Source: Massilia psychrophila | GTDB lineage: Bacteria; Pseudomonadota; Gammaproteobacteria; Burkholderiales; Burkholderiaceae_D | DNA length: 64,000 nt | Assembly (NCBI RefSeq): GCF_002760665.1 | Contig: NZ_PDOB01000013.1 | Location: 1-64,000 of the forward strand | Direction: 5' to 3' | Part shown: piece after piece, positions 36,079-45,661 of the stretch | How the letters are laid out: the number at the start of each line of letters is the position of its first letter | How positions within the stretch are numbered: the stretch's first letter is position 1 | Position numbers and translations under genes: made by a program | Notes under the pieces: model-generated | Databases searched by the model: none | The model's input: only the letters and a program-made list of their open reading frames with translations | What the model was told of the DNA's origin: nothing

Positions 36079-37362
36079 ATGGACCGAATCTCACAGCACG
36101 TCGCCAGCGGCGCGGCGATGGACACGCGGGTGCCGAAGCGGCGCGGCCCGATGTTCGCCCGCATCGGAGCCGGCGCAGTGTTGGTCGGGGCGAGTGTCTT
36201 TGCCGGATGGCACTTCATGCCGCGCGGTCTGCAAGTGGCGTCGCGCGACGTGCGCATCGCCGTCGTCGAACAAGGCGTGTTTCTCGACGATGTCGTGGTG
36301 CGCGCCAGCGCCGAGCCGCTCAATTCCGTGATCCTCGATTCGGTCGAATCGGGCCGCGTCGAGGAAGTGTTCGCCAGGGACGGCGCAATGGTCAAGAAAG
36401 GCCAATTGCTGTTTCGCCTGTCAAACCCGCAGCGCAATCTCGAGCTGCTGGCGCGCCAGGCCGAACACGCGCAGCAGATCTCTAACCTGTCGAACCTGCG
36501 GGTGGCGCAGGAAGCCGGCCGCACCGACCACCAGCGCCGCCTGCTCGATCTCGAGTTCGCGCTGGCGCAGGCCGACAAGCAGCATGCCCGCCATGCCAGG
36601 CTGGCGGCGCAAGGGTTCATATCGAACGTTGCCCTGGAAGAGTCAAGCGACAAGCTGGCACTGCAACGGCGCGCCTTCGGCCAGCAGCAGGACGCCGCCG
36701 ACACCGAAACGCGGGTTCGCGGCAATGCGCTGGCGCAGATGGAAAAGGCAATTCTTGGCCTGCAATCGGGCCTGCTGCTGGTGACCGCCACGGTCGATGC
36801 GCTGGCCGTGCGGGCCCCAGGCGACGGCATGCTGACCGGCTTTCGCCTGCAGGTGGGCGAGACCGTCAAGACCGACCAGCACATCGGCCGCATCGACGAT
36901 CCGAACCGCTTCAAGCTGTCGGCGCTGGTCGACGAGTTTTATCTGAACCGGGTGACGGTGGGCCGCCACGCCAGCGTCAGGCAGGGCGAAAAGATGTATG
37001 CGGCCGACGTCAGCACGATTTACCCGCAGATCAAGGAGGGCCGCTTCACGCTCGAGATGGTGTTTACCGAAGGCCAGCCGCCGCTGCTCAGTCCCGGGCA
37101 AAGCCTGGACGCCCAGATCACACTGGGCGAACCGGGCAAGGCAATCCTGCTGCCGAACGGCGCCTACCTCAACGAGACCGGCGGCGCCTGGGTGTTCGTG
37201 GTGGCGCGCGACGGCGCAACGGTGACGCGGCGCGCGGTACGCAGCGGCCGGCGCAGCAATACGCAAGTGGAGATCCTGGCGGGCCTGGCGCCAGGCGAGC
37301 AGGTGGTCGTATCGAGTTACGCGGCGTTCGAAAAAACCGAGCGCCTGCAATTGATCAAATAG
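36079..37362 (+). CDS. HlyD/MacA-type periplasmic adaptor protein
   Basis: A 427-residue membrane fusion protein. One N-terminal membrane helix (about 25-42) is followed by the barrel-sandwich domain, a coiled-coil hairpin (about 105-215, rich in Gln, Ala and Arg), a second lipoyl half (AVRAPGDGMLTGFRLQVGE) and beta-barrel domains. It links the inner-membrane ABC transporter encoded downstream to an outer-membrane channel. No outer-membrane factor gene is present here. It is the first gene of a three-gene operon behind the sigma-54 promoter. Confidence 0.87.
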   Translation: MDRISQHVASGAAMDTRVPKRRGPMFARIGAGAVLVGASVFAGWHFMPRGLQVASRDVRIAVVEQGVFLDDVVVRASAEPLNSVILDSVESGRVEEVFARDGAMVKKGQLLFRLSNPQRNLELLARQAEHAQQISNLSNLRVAQEAGRTDHQRRLLDLEFALAQADKQHARHARLAAQGFISNVALEESSDKLALQRRAFGQQQDAADTETRVRGNALAQMEKAILGLQSGLLLVTATVDALAVRAPGDGMLTGFRLQVGETVKTDQHIGRIDDPNRFKLSALVDEFYLNRVTVGRHASVRQGEKMYAADVSTIYPQIKEGRFTLEMVFTEGQPPLLSPGQSLDAQITLGEPGKAILLPNGAYLNETGGAWVFVVARDGATVTRRAVRSGRRSNTQVEILAGLAPGEQVVVSSYAAFEKTERLQLIK

Positions 37363-37403
37363 ACAATTAAGCAAATAAATAGTTGAATAAAAAGGTAAAT
37401 ACC

Positions 37404-38084
37404 ATGCTCAAACTTGTAGGCGTTTGCAAGATCCACCTGGCCGGCGAAGTGCAGACGACCGCGCTCGACCGCATCGACCTCGACATCGACGCTGGCGAAT
37501 ACGTCGCCATCACCGGGCCTTCCGGCTGCGGCAAGTCGACCTTATTAAGCCTTCTGGGCCTGCTCGATGTGCCCAACAGCGGCGAGTACTGGTTCGAAGG
37601 CCAGAACGTGGCCGGCTGGAGCGAAGCGAAGCTAAATACGTTGCGGCGCGGGCGGGTCGGTTTCATTTTCCAGAGTTTTAACCTGATCGAAGAGCTGTCG
37701 GTGTTCGAGAATGTCGAACTGGCGCTCGAATATACGGGCACGCCGGCGCCTGAACGACGTGCACGGGTGAAAGCCATGCTCGAGCGCCTCGGCATCGCCC
37801 ACCGCGCCACGCACCGGCCGTCGCAGCTGTCGGGCGGCCAGCAGCAGCGGGTGGCGATCGCGCGCGCGCTGGTGGCCGGGCCGGCCATGCTGCTGGCCGA
37901 TGAACCGACCGGCAACCTCGATACCGCGCATGGCGACGAAGTCATGCGCCTGCTGCGCGACATCAACGCCGAAGGCACCACCGTCATCATGGTGACCCAC
38001 TCGCCGGCGCACGCGGCGCAGGCCTCGCGCACCTTGCACCTGCTCGACGGGCGCATCGTGGTCGACGCGCTGCAAGCGGCTTGA
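37404..38084 (+). CDS. ABC transporter ATP-binding protein (MacB/LolD-type)
   Basis: A 226-residue ATPase with Walker A GPSGCGKST, signature LSGGQQQRVAIARA, Walker B MLLADEPTGNLD and the H-loop in MVTHSP. The LolD/MacB-like family usually works with FtsX-type permeases, like the one encoded next. The start at 37404 (MLKLVGVCKIHL) has AAGG seven bases upstream; a TTG seven codons earlier is possible but weaker. It is 41 bp after the adaptor gene. Confidence 0.9.
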   Translation: MLKLVGVCKIHLAGEVQTTALDRIDLDIDAGEYVAITGPSGCGKSTLLSLLGLLDVPNSGEYWFEGQNVAGWSEAKLNTLRRGRVGFIFQSFNLIEELSVFENVELALEYTGTPAPERRARVKAMLERLGIAHRATHRPSQLSGGQQQRVAIARALVAGPAMLLADEPTGNLDTAHGDEVMRLLRDINAEGTTVIMVTHSPAHAAQASRTLHLLDGRIVVDALQAA

Positions 38085-38095
38085 AAGGCGGGCAC

Positions 38096-40513
38096 ATGAA
38101 CCTGCGTGATTTTCGCGTTGGCTGGCGCCTGCTGGTGCAGGAACCGCTGTATTCGGCCGTCGTCGTGCTCGGCCTGTCGATCGGCTTCGCCGCCTGCTTC
38201 CTGCTGCTCGGTTTCGTGCGCTACTCGTTCAGCTATGACGCGCAGGTTCCCGATGCGCAGCAGGTGTACCTGGTCAAGACCCGTTTTAACATCACTGGTG
38301 ACACCAAATGGTTCGAACTGGCGCCGCTTCCCTACCTGAAAGAAGCCCAGCGCAGTCCGATGGTCGCCGACGCCACAATGCTGTTCCCTCTTAGCGTGGC
38401 GATGAAGGTCGGCGCACAGGTGCTGCCGATTCGGTTGGTCGCTGTCAATGAGGGTTTCGGCGCGATGTTCGGCGTGCACGTGCTTGAAGGAGATCTGAGC
38501 GCGGTAATGAAGGAGCCCGGCAGCGTGGCACTGATCAGCAGCACAGCGAAACGCCTGTTCGGCCGCGCCAACGTGCTGGGGCAAACCGTCGCCATCGACG
38601 GTGCCGCATTCCGGATTGGCGCGATCCTGCCCGACCCGCCCCCCTCCAGCACTATTTTCTACGAAGCGCTGGCAGGCCAGGGCACAATGGCCTGGCCGGA
38701 CGGCTATCGCAAGTCCATGATGGGCGCCTGGGGTGGCGTCGGCGGCAAGGTCTACGTCAAGCTCAAGCCCGGCACTTCGGCCGCAGCGTTGGAACAGGCC
38801 TTGCAGGCCGCCGGCGACCGTTCACCGTTGATAAAGGAACTTGGCCCAGAGGCGGAGGCCAAACTGGCTGGAAGGAAGGCTGTCGATATCCGCCTCGGCT
38901 CCCTGCCATCGATGTATTTCGATGACGATACCGCCAATGTACCGGGTAGCAGCGAGCATGGCGAACTGCGCGTGATCGGCGGCCTGGGCGCCGTCGCGCT
39001 GGTGATCCTGCTGCTCGCCGCCACCAACTACGTCAACCTGGCCACGGTGCGCACCGTGCGGCGCCAGCGCGAGATCGCCGTGCGCAAGGTGCTCGGTGCG
39101 CCTGCCGGACGGCTGGCCGCCCAGTTCGTCGCCGAATCGATGCTGGTAGCGCTGATCGCCACCGCGTTCGGCCTGCTGCTGGCCTGGCTGCTGTTGCCGG
39201 TGTTTTCCGACCTGGTCGACCGCCAACTCAAGGACATGTTCGGCGCGGTCAACCTGCTGGCGGCACTAGGGATGGGCGTCGTCACCGGAATGCTGGCGGG
39301 GATCTACCCTGCCTGGGTGGCGCTGGGCGTGCGTCCGCAACGCACTTTGGCAGGCCGCGGCAGCGCGGAGACCAGCGGCGGCCTGTGGCTGCGGCGTACG
39401 CTGACCGTGGCGCAGTTCTCCACTGCCATCTGCCTGACCGCCGTAACGCTGGCCATCGCCTGGCAGGCGCGCTACGCCAGCAACGCCAATCCGGGGTTCG
39501 ACGCATCCGGCATGTTGGTGGTGGAACTGCCCCAGTCGATGCGCGGCGAACCGGCGCAGGCCATGCGCGCGCAGTTGGCGCACCTGCAGGGCGTGAAGGG
39601 CGTGGCCATCGCGCAAAATGCCATTAGCGATCCGATCATCGGCAACCACATCCCCTACACCACACAATCGGGCGGCAACGCAAACCTGCTGACGCGCGAT
39701 ATTAGCGCAAACTTCTTCGAAGTCGTCGGCGTGAAAGCGGCGGCCGGCCGCCTGTTCGACAGTACGCGAGAAACCGACACCACGGTCGACAAGGTGGTGA
39801 TCGACGCGACAGCGGCACGCGCGCTCGGCTTCTCCGATCCGGCGATGGCAGTCGGGCAGGTCGTCACGGCGAACGTCGCGAACAATGTGCAGCCAGCGCA
39901 GGTGATCGGCATCTCGCCGCCGATGCGCATTCAGTCGCTGCACGAAGCGGTCAGGCCGGTGGTGTGGCGCATCAGGCCGCGCGCTGTTGTGCTGCTGGTT
40001 CGCGGCGACGCCGACCTTAGCGCGCTGCAAGGCACCATCGAGACGGTACTGCATCGCCAGTTGCCGGACCAAGTAGTCGCGATCGAGCGCGCGCAAGCCT
40101 ACCTGTCGGCCAACTACGCCGACGACCTGCGCCTGGCCAAGCTGCTGGGACTGGCGAGCCTGGTGGCGATTGCCATCGCCTCGTTCGGCATCTACGTGCT
40201 GGCAACCTACAGCGTGCAGCGGTTGGCGCGTCAGATCGTGCTGCGCAAGCTGTACGGCGCCAGCCAGCGCGCCATCCTGACGCTGGTCGGGGGCGAGTTC
40301 GCCAGCCTGCTGGGGCTCGGCGCGGCGATCGCGCTGCCGATCGCCGCGCTGGTCAACGCGCGCTACCTGGCCGGGTTTGTCGAACGTGCGCCGATCGGCG
40401 CCTGGCCGCTGCTGGCGGCGCTGCTGCTGGCAGCGCTGGTGACGATGCTGTCGACCCTGCGCCACACGCTCGGCGCGCTGCGCATGGCGCCGGCGCAGGT
40501 CTTGCGCGATTGA
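38096..40513 (+). CDS. ABC transporter permease with two FtsX domains (MacB-like)
   Basis: An 805-residue permease. There is an N-terminal membrane helix (about 17-40), a large MacB-type periplasmic domain, and three C-terminal helices of a first FtsX domain (LGAVALVILLLAATNYVNLA through about residue 440). A second half has a membrane helix, another periplasmic domain and a closing FtsX domain (LLGLASLVAIAIASFGIYVLAT ... ALLLAALVTMLS). It ends LRMAPAQVLRD, as in this family. With the ATPase and adaptor it should export a peptide, antibiotic or lipid; the substrate is unknown. Confidence 0.87.
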   Translation: MNLRDFRVGWRLLVQEPLYSAVVVLGLSIGFAACFLLLGFVRYSFSYDAQVPDAQQVYLVKTRFNITGDTKWFELAPLPYLKEAQRSPMVADATMLFPLSVAMKVGAQVLPIRLVAVNEGFGAMFGVHVLEGDLSAVMKEPGSVALISSTAKRLFGRANVLGQTVAIDGAAFRIGAILPDPPPSSTIFYEALAGQGTMAWPDGYRKSMMGAWGGVGGKVYVKLKPGTSAAALEQALQAAGDRSPLIKELGPEAEAKLAGRKAVDIRLGSLPSMYFDDDTANVPGSSEHGELRVIGGLGAVALVILLLAATNYVNLATVRTVRRQREIAVRKVLGAPAGRLAAQFVAESMLVALIATAFGLLLAWLLLPVFSDLVDRQLKDMFGAVNLLAALGMGVVTGMLAGIYPAWVALGVRPQRTLAGRGSAETSGGLWLRRTLTVAQFSTAICLTAVTLAIAWQARYASNANPGFDASGMLVVELPQSMRGEPAQAMRAQLAHLQGVKGVAIAQNAISDPIIGNHIPYTTQSGGNANLLTRDISANFFEVVGVKAAAGRLFDSTRETDTTVDKVVIDATAARALGFSDPAMAVGQVVTANVANNVQPAQVIGISPPMRIQSLHEAVRPVVWRIRPRAVVLLVRGDADLSALQGTIETVLHRQLPDQVVAIERAQAYLSANYADDLRLAKLLGLASLVAIAIASFGIYVLATYSVQRLARQIVLRKLYGASQRAILTLVGGEFASLLGLGAAIALPIAALVNARYLAGFVERAPIGAWPLLAALLLAALVTMLSTLRHTLGALRMAPAQVLRD

Positions 40514-40673
40514 CGGTGATTATCACTTAATTTATCCCGGCTTGCTCGATGTGGCCATCGGCGGCAAGTACTGGCTGAAAGGCGGAACGTCGCCGGCTAA
40601 CGCCGTCGACCCGCCGTGGCCATTTTCGTTGTTCAGTGGTTAAGGCACTTGTCATGACCCGCGACTGCATATA

Positions 40674-40693
40674 GAATAAGAATCATTCTCATT
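40674..40693 (+). promoter_or_regulatory. Fur-box-like operator upstream of the TonB receptor
   Basis: GAATAAGAATCATTCTCATT agrees at most positions with the Fur consensus GATAATGATAATCATTATC and lies 22 bp before the receptor start. It predicts repression by iron-loaded Fur. Confidence 0.75.
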
Positions 40694-40714
40694 TCTATTT
40701 ACACTTAATTCGCC

Positions 40715-42814
40715 ATGACAACTTACTCAGTGTTCACCCGTCCGACCATCATGGCGCTCGCCGTCGCCAGTTCCCTCGCTGCAAGCACGGTCTTTGCCGA
40801 GGAAGCCGTGCAGCCGGTCATGGCGGAAGTCCACATCATCGGCACCGCGCAAGGCGGGTACAGGGAGAAGGCTTCGGTCAGCGCAATGAAGACCGACACG
40901 CTGCTGCGCGATACACCACAAGCGGTCACGGTGATCACGCGCCAGCTGATGGACGATCTGGCCATGCAGAGTATCGCCGACGCCATCCGCTATGTGCCCG
41001 GCATCGTTACCGCGCAAGGCGAAGGCAACCGCGATACCGCGGTTTTCCGCGGCAACAGCTCGACCAGCGACTTCTACATCGACGGCATGCGCGATGACGT
41101 GCAGTACTACCGCGACTTCTACAACATTGAAAGCGTCGAAGCCATCAAGGGCGCCAACGCCATGATTTTTGGACGCGGCGGTTCGGGTGGGGTGATCAAT
41201 CGGGTCAGCAAACAGGCCGACTGGAAACCAGTGCGCGAGGCAGTGGCCAGTATCGGATCCTACGGCCACAAGCGCGCGTCGGTGGACCTGGGCGGCGCAG
41301 TGAGCACCGACATGGCCGTGCGCGTCAATGCCATGGCCGAGAAATCGGGCAGCTACCGCAACGGCGTGGAACTCGAACGCCAAGGCATCAACCCGACGAT
41401 GACGCTGCGCGCCGGCAAAAATACCAGCATCAGCCTAGGTTACGAGCACCTGCGCGACGAGCGCATCGCCGATCGCGGCGTGCCATCGCTTAACGGGCGA
41501 CCGTACAATACCGATGTGTCGACGTTCTTCGGCAACGCCGCATTGAGCCCGACCGCCACGCGCGTCAACGCCGTGACGGCCTACATCGAGCATGATTTTG
41601 GCAATAACATGGTGCTGCGCAACCGCACCCGGATCGCCAACTACGACAAATTCTACCAAAACGTCTACGCCAACAGCGCCGTCAACGCCACGACGGGCAT
41701 CCTGGAAGTCGGCGCCTATTACGACGCCACCGAACGCACCAACAGTTTCAACCAGACCGACCTGACGTTCTCCCTCGCCACTGGCGGCGTGACCCACAAG
41801 ATTGCCGCTGGCGTCGAATTCGGTCGTCAAAAAACCGACAACATCCGTCGCGCCGGCGTGTTTGCAGGCATCAAAAGCGTTCCAGCCACCAATCCCGTAT
41901 ACACCAGCGGCGTCAGCTTCCCTACCCCCACCACCAGCAACGACAGCGTTGCCAATGTAGCGTCAGTGTATGTGCAGGATCAGATCGTGTTTTCGCCGCA
42001 ATGGCAGGCAGTGGCCGGCTTGCGCTACGACCGCTTCAGCGTCGACTTCAACAACCGCCTGGCCACCAGCAACGCCGCCTTCAAGGTGACCGACACCCCG
42101 CTGTCGCCACGTGCCGGCCTGATCTACAAACCGATAGAAGCCATGTCGCTGTACGCCAGCTTCAGCCGCGCCTATGTGCCGCGCGCCGGTGAGCAGTTGA
42201 CCTCGCTGACCGCCAACAACCGCGCTTTCGATCCCGAAAAATTCGACAACGTCGAAGCCGGCATGAAGTGGGATGTGACGCCTGTCCTGTCGGCCAGCGC
42301 GGCGATTTACAAGCTGGACCGCTCGAATGTCGTCGTGCCTGGCGCGCTCGCCGGCACCAGCGTACTGGTCGACGGCCAGACCACGAAAGGCGTCGAACTT
42401 GAACTGTCGGGCCAGCTGACCCCGGCCTGGAGCGTGATGGGCGGCTATGCTTATCAGGATGCCGAATTGACTGCCAACCAGTCCGCTACGATACGCTCCG
42501 GCGCCAAACTGGCCATGGTGCCCAAGCATACCGTCTCGCTGTGGAACCGCTACAACATCAACCAGCAGTTGGGCGCGGGCCTGGGCCTGGTCTATCGCGA
42601 CAGCCTGTACACCTCGACTTCCAACACGGTGGCGCTGCCATCGTTCACCCGGGTCGATGGCGCCGTGTACTACCGTCTCAGCAAGCAGTATCGCCTGCAG
42701 CTGAACGTGGAAAATCTGTTCAACAAGAAGTACTGGGCATCGGCCCACAACGACAACAACATTACGCCAGGCGCGCCTCGCAGCGTGAAATTGTCGCTGT
42801 TCGCCAGCTTCTGA
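40715..42814 (+). CDS. TonB-dependent siderophore receptor
   Basis: A 699-residue outer-membrane receptor. A signal peptide (about 1-26, ending STVFA) is followed by the plug domain (residues about 55-165, starting DTPQAVTVITRQLMDDL), which includes the FRGNSSTSDFYIDGMRDDVQYYRDF segment typical of siderophore receptors, then a 22-strand barrel. It ends KLSLFASF with the terminal Phe needed for outer-membrane assembly. The start at 40715 lies just downstream of a Fur-like box. The iron-transport neighbours support ferric siderophore uptake; the ligand cannot be told from sequence alone. Confidence 0.92.
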   Translation: MTTYSVFTRPTIMALAVASSLAASTVFAEEAVQPVMAEVHIIGTAQGGYREKASVSAMKTDTLLRDTPQAVTVITRQLMDDLAMQSIADAIRYVPGIVTAQGEGNRDTAVFRGNSSTSDFYIDGMRDDVQYYRDFYNIESVEAIKGANAMIFGRGGSGGVINRVSKQADWKPVREAVASIGSYGHKRASVDLGGAVSTDMAVRVNAMAEKSGSYRNGVELERQGINPTMTLRAGKNTSISLGYEHLRDERIADRGVPSLNGRPYNTDVSTFFGNAALSPTATRVNAVTAYIEHDFGNNMVLRNRTRIANYDKFYQNVYANSAVNATTGILEVGAYYDATERTNSFNQTDLTFSLATGGVTHKIAAGVEFGRQKTDNIRRAGVFAGIKSVPATNPVYTSGVSFPTPTTSNDSVANVASVYVQDQIVFSPQWQAVAGLRYDRFSVDFNNRLATSNAAFKVTDTPLSPRAGLIYKPIEAMSLYASFSRAYVPRAGEQLTSLTANNRAFDPEKFDNVEAGMKWDVTPVLSASAAIYKLDRSNVVVPGALAGTSVLVDGQTTKGVELELSGQLTPAWSVMGGYAYQDAELTANQSATIRSGAKLAMVPKHTVSLWNRYNINQQLGAGLGLVYRDSLYTSTSNTVALPSFTRVDGAVYYRLSKQYRLQLNVENLFNKKYWASAHNDNNITPGAPRSVKLSLFASF

Positions 42815-42844
42815 TGGCTGCATTAATAAAAGAACAGGAACAGT

Positions 42845-42878
42845 GAAAAAAGAACGGCGTCCCATGGACGCCGTTTTT
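42845..42878. terminator. terminator between the receptor gene and the Fe3+ ABC ATPase gene
   Basis: The stem ACGGCGTCC-CAT-GGACGCCGT is flanked by an A run and a T run, so it can act in both directions between the convergent genes. Confidence 0.85.
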
Positions 42879-43928
42879 TTATCGGGGAAACGCGACCACG
42901 TGGTCGACGTCGAGGCGAATCCCGATGTGCTCACCGGGCGCGTGGTTATGGTGACTGGGCACCAGCGACAGCACCTCCTCCCCGCTATCGAGCCTTAGCG
43001 TATAAAGAAATTCAGCGCCGCGGAACGCCTTGGCGACGACTTCCGCCGTCACGGCGCTGGCGTCGTCATGCACGATGTCATCCGGGCGCAGCAGCACAGT
43101 GACCCGGTCGCCGCTTTTCCATGGCGTGGCGGTGCCTGCCTGAGCGTGGCGCAGCACGCCGAGTTCGATCCGGATCGCGCCCGCGGCCAGTACTTCACCG
43201 GGAACGAAGGCGCCCTGTCCGACAAAGTCCGCCACGAAACGGTTATCCGGCCTGTGATACAGATTGTAGGGCGTGTCCCATTGCTGGATGCGGCCGTGCT
43301 GCATGACCCCTACCTCGTCGGCCATGGCAAACGCTTCGTGCTGATCGTGGGTGACCAAAATCGCCGTGGTGCCCTCGGCGCGCAGGATCGCCCCCACTTC
43401 GGCGGCCAGGCGCTCGCGCAGATCGACATCGAGGCTGGAGAACGGCTCGTCGAGCAACAGCAGGCGCGGCCGTGGCGCCAGCGCGCGCGCCAGCGCAACG
43501 CGCTGCTGCTGGCCACCGGATAACTCATGCGGATACTTGCTTGCAGAACTCGGCAAGCCGACCAGGTCCAGCAACTCGCCCACCCGCTTCTTGCGCGCAG
43601 CGGACGGCATGGCCTGGAGGCCGAAGGCGATATTGGCCGCGACGCTCAAGTGCGGAAACAGCGCATAGTTCTGAAACACCATGCCGATGCGGCGCCGTTC
43701 GGTCGGCACATGCTGGCCCGGGCCGTTGACGAGCTCCCCACCAACCCGGATCACCCCCGCATCGGGCCGCTCGAACCCTGCAATGCAACGCAGTACCGTG
43801 GTCTTGCCGCAACCGGAAGGACCGAGCAGGCAGCCGATCGTTCCGGGCGCCAGATGAAGCGACAAGCCGTCCACCACCGTGTGCTTGCCATAAGCGTGGG
43901 CAAGCTGCTGCACTTCGAGGAGCGCCAT
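42879..43928 (-). CDS. Fe3+ ABC transporter ATP-binding protein (FbpC-like)
   Basis: A 349-residue ATPase with Walker A GPSGCGKTT, signature LSGGQQQR, Walker B LLLLDEPFSSLD and H-loop in LVTHDQHEA. The extra C-terminal regulatory (TOBE) domain, about 240-349, marks the periplasmic-binding-protein-dependent iron and sulphate type. The start at 43928 (MALLEVQQLAHAYG) has GGAAT upstream; the frame opens nine codons earlier. It is divergent from the permease gene with a 55-bp gap, so both share a promoter region. Confidence 0.88.
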   Translation of the reverse strand: MALLEVQQLAHAYGKHTVVDGLSLHLAPGTIGCLLGPSGCGKTTVLRCIAGFERPDAGVIRVGGELVNGPGQHVPTERRRIGMVFQNYALFPHLSVAANIAFGLQAMPSAARKKRVGELLDLVGLPSSASKYPHELSGGQQQRVALARALAPRPRLLLLDEPFSSLDVDLRERLAAEVGAILRAEGTTAILVTHDQHEAFAMADEVGVMQHGRIQQWDTPYNLYHRPDNRFVADFVGQGAFVPGEVLAAGAIRIELGVLRHAQAGTATPWKSGDRVTVLLRPDDIVHDDASAVTAEVVAKAFRGAEFLYTLRLDSGEEVLSLVPSHHNHAPGEHIGIRLDVDHVVAFPR

Positions 43929-43950
43929 ATAGATTCCGATAGTACAAAGG

Positions 43951-43966
43951 AACAATTATAATTGTT
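43951..43966. promoter_or_regulatory. palindromic operator candidate between divergent iron-transport genes
   Basis: AACAATTATAATTGTT is a perfect 16-bp palindrome in the centre of the 55-bp divergent region. It is AT-rich and could bind Fur or another dimeric regulator; the match to the Fur consensus is only partial. Confidence 0.45.
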
Positions 43967-43983
43967 TATTTCATTGGCTCATC

Positions 43984-45624
43984 GTGGCGAAACTGACGTT
44001 CAGTACCTTGCAAGCTGCCGCGCTCGTAACCGCGGCGCTGATTGCCATCCCCCTGCTGACCGTGGCGGCGTCCTTGCTCCCTGGTGCCGGCAGCCAGACC
44101 TGGGCCCACCTTGCCGACACCGTGCTCCCTTCCTATATCGCCAGCACCTTGTACCTGTGCGTGGGTGTGGGCGTGGGCACGGTGACTATCGGCGCGGCGG
44201 CGGCGTGGCTGGTCACCATGCACGACTTCCCGGGACGGCGCATGTTCGAATGGTCGCTGGTGCTGCCGCTGGCGGTGCCCACCTACGTCATGGCGTACAC
44301 CTACACCGATCTGCTGCAGTTCGTCGGGCCGGTGCAGTCCTGGCTGCGCACTACCTTTGCGCTGGCCCCGGGCAGCTACTGGTTCCCCGACATCCGCACG
44401 CTGGGCGGCGCTGTCGTGGTCTTCACTCTGGTGCTCTATCCGTACGTGTATCTGCTGGCGCGCTCGGCGTTCCTGGAGCGGGCGACCGGCATGCTCGATG
44501 TCGGGCGCTCGCTTGGACTGGGGCCGTGGCGGCGCTTCTTCCGCATCGCGCTGCCGCTGGCCCGGCCAGCGATTGCGGCCGGCGCCGCGCTGGCCTTGAT
44601 GGAAACGCTGGCGGACTACGGTGCGGTGTCGTATTTCGGCGTCCAGACCTTTACCACCGGCATTTACCGCGCCTGGTTTTCGCTGGGAGACCGTCAGGCC
44701 GCGTCGCAGCTGGCGGCGGCACTGTTGGGTTTTGTGGGGCTGCTGCTGCTGCTCGAGCACGCAAGCCGGGGGCGCGCCCGCTTTGACGTGAGCGGCAGCC
44801 GTCACGCCGGCCATTTGGGCACTCGCCTGACCGGACCGCGCGCCGCCGGCGCCATTCTGGTCTGCAGCGTGCCGCTGTGCGGCGGCTTTCTGGTGCCCGC
44901 CGGTGTTCTGCTGCATATGGCGATCACCAGCGGCGACGCGCAGTTCGGCGAACGCTTCATCGAGCTTTCGCGTAACAGCTTCGTGCTCGCAGCAACGGCG
45001 GCGATCCTGGCCGTCGCCATCGCAGTGCTGCTGGCCTACGCGGCGCGTACCGCGCGCGGCGGTTTGACGCGCCACGTCAACCGTCTGGTCGGTCTGGGGT
45101 ACGCGCTGTCGGGTACGGTGATCGCTGTTGGTGTCCTGCTGCCGGTGACACGGGTCGATATCTGGCTGGCTTCGGCCATCATGGACATGACGGGCCGCAA
45201 CCCCGGACTGCTGCTTACCGGCGGCATCGCTGCGCTGGTGTACGCCTATCTGGTGCGCTTTCTGGCCGTCTCGCTGCACACGGTGGAGGCGAACCTGGGC
45301 AAGATCACCATGTCGATGGACGACGCCGCCCGGTCGCTGGGACACGGCGCGGCCACCACGCTGTGGCGCGTCCACCTGCCGATGCTGCGCGGCAGCCTGT
45401 TGACGGCCGGACTGCTGGTGTTCGTGGAAGTGATGAAGGAGTTACCGGCCACCCTTGTGATGCGCCCATTTAACTTCGATACGCTTGCCACCCAGGCGTA
45501 TACGCTGGCGTCGGATGAACGGCTGACGGAAGCCTCGACTGCGGCACTGGCCATCGTCGCGGTGGGGGTGCTGCCGCTCATTTTCCTGACCCGCGAGATC
45601 GCGCGCAGCCGCCGCGAGCGCTAA
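43984..45624 (+). CDS. Fe3+ ABC transporter permease (FbpB-like, fused halves)
   Basis: A 546-residue integral membrane protein with about twelve membrane helices in two homologous halves. Each half has a cytoplasmic EAA-type loop that contacts the ATPase: DVGRSLGLGPWRRFFRIALPLARP (about 177-200) and DDAARSLGHGAATTLWRVHLPML (about 445). The start codon is GTG at 43984. Together with the ATPase and the binding protein it imports ferric iron across the inner membrane. It runs convergently to the binding-protein gene, with 37 bp between. Confidence 0.9.
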   Translation: MAKLTFSTLQAAALVTAALIAIPLLTVAASLLPGAGSQTWAHLADTVLPSYIASTLYLCVGVGVGTVTIGAAAAWLVTMHDFPGRRMFEWSLVLPLAVPTYVMAYTYTDLLQFVGPVQSWLRTTFALAPGSYWFPDIRTLGGAVVVFTLVLYPYVYLLARSAFLERATGMLDVGRSLGLGPWRRFFRIALPLARPAIAAGAALALMETLADYGAVSYFGVQTFTTGIYRAWFSLGDRQAASQLAAALLGFVGLLLLLEHASRGRARFDVSGSRHAGHLGTRLTGPRAAGAILVCSVPLCGGFLVPAGVLLHMAITSGDAQFGERFIELSRNSFVLAATAAILAVAIAVLLAYAARTARGGLTRHVNRLVGLGYALSGTVIAVGVLLPVTRVDIWLASAIMDMTGRNPGLLLTGGIAALVYAYLVRFLAVSLHTVEANLGKITMSMDDAARSLGHGAATTLWRVHLPMLRGSLLTAGLLVFVEVMKELPATLVMRPFNFDTLATQAYTLASDERLTEASTAALAIVAVGVLPLIFLTREIARSRRER

Positions 45625-45661
45625 AACCGCAAACGCACCCTTGTTGTGCGAACGACTGGGC

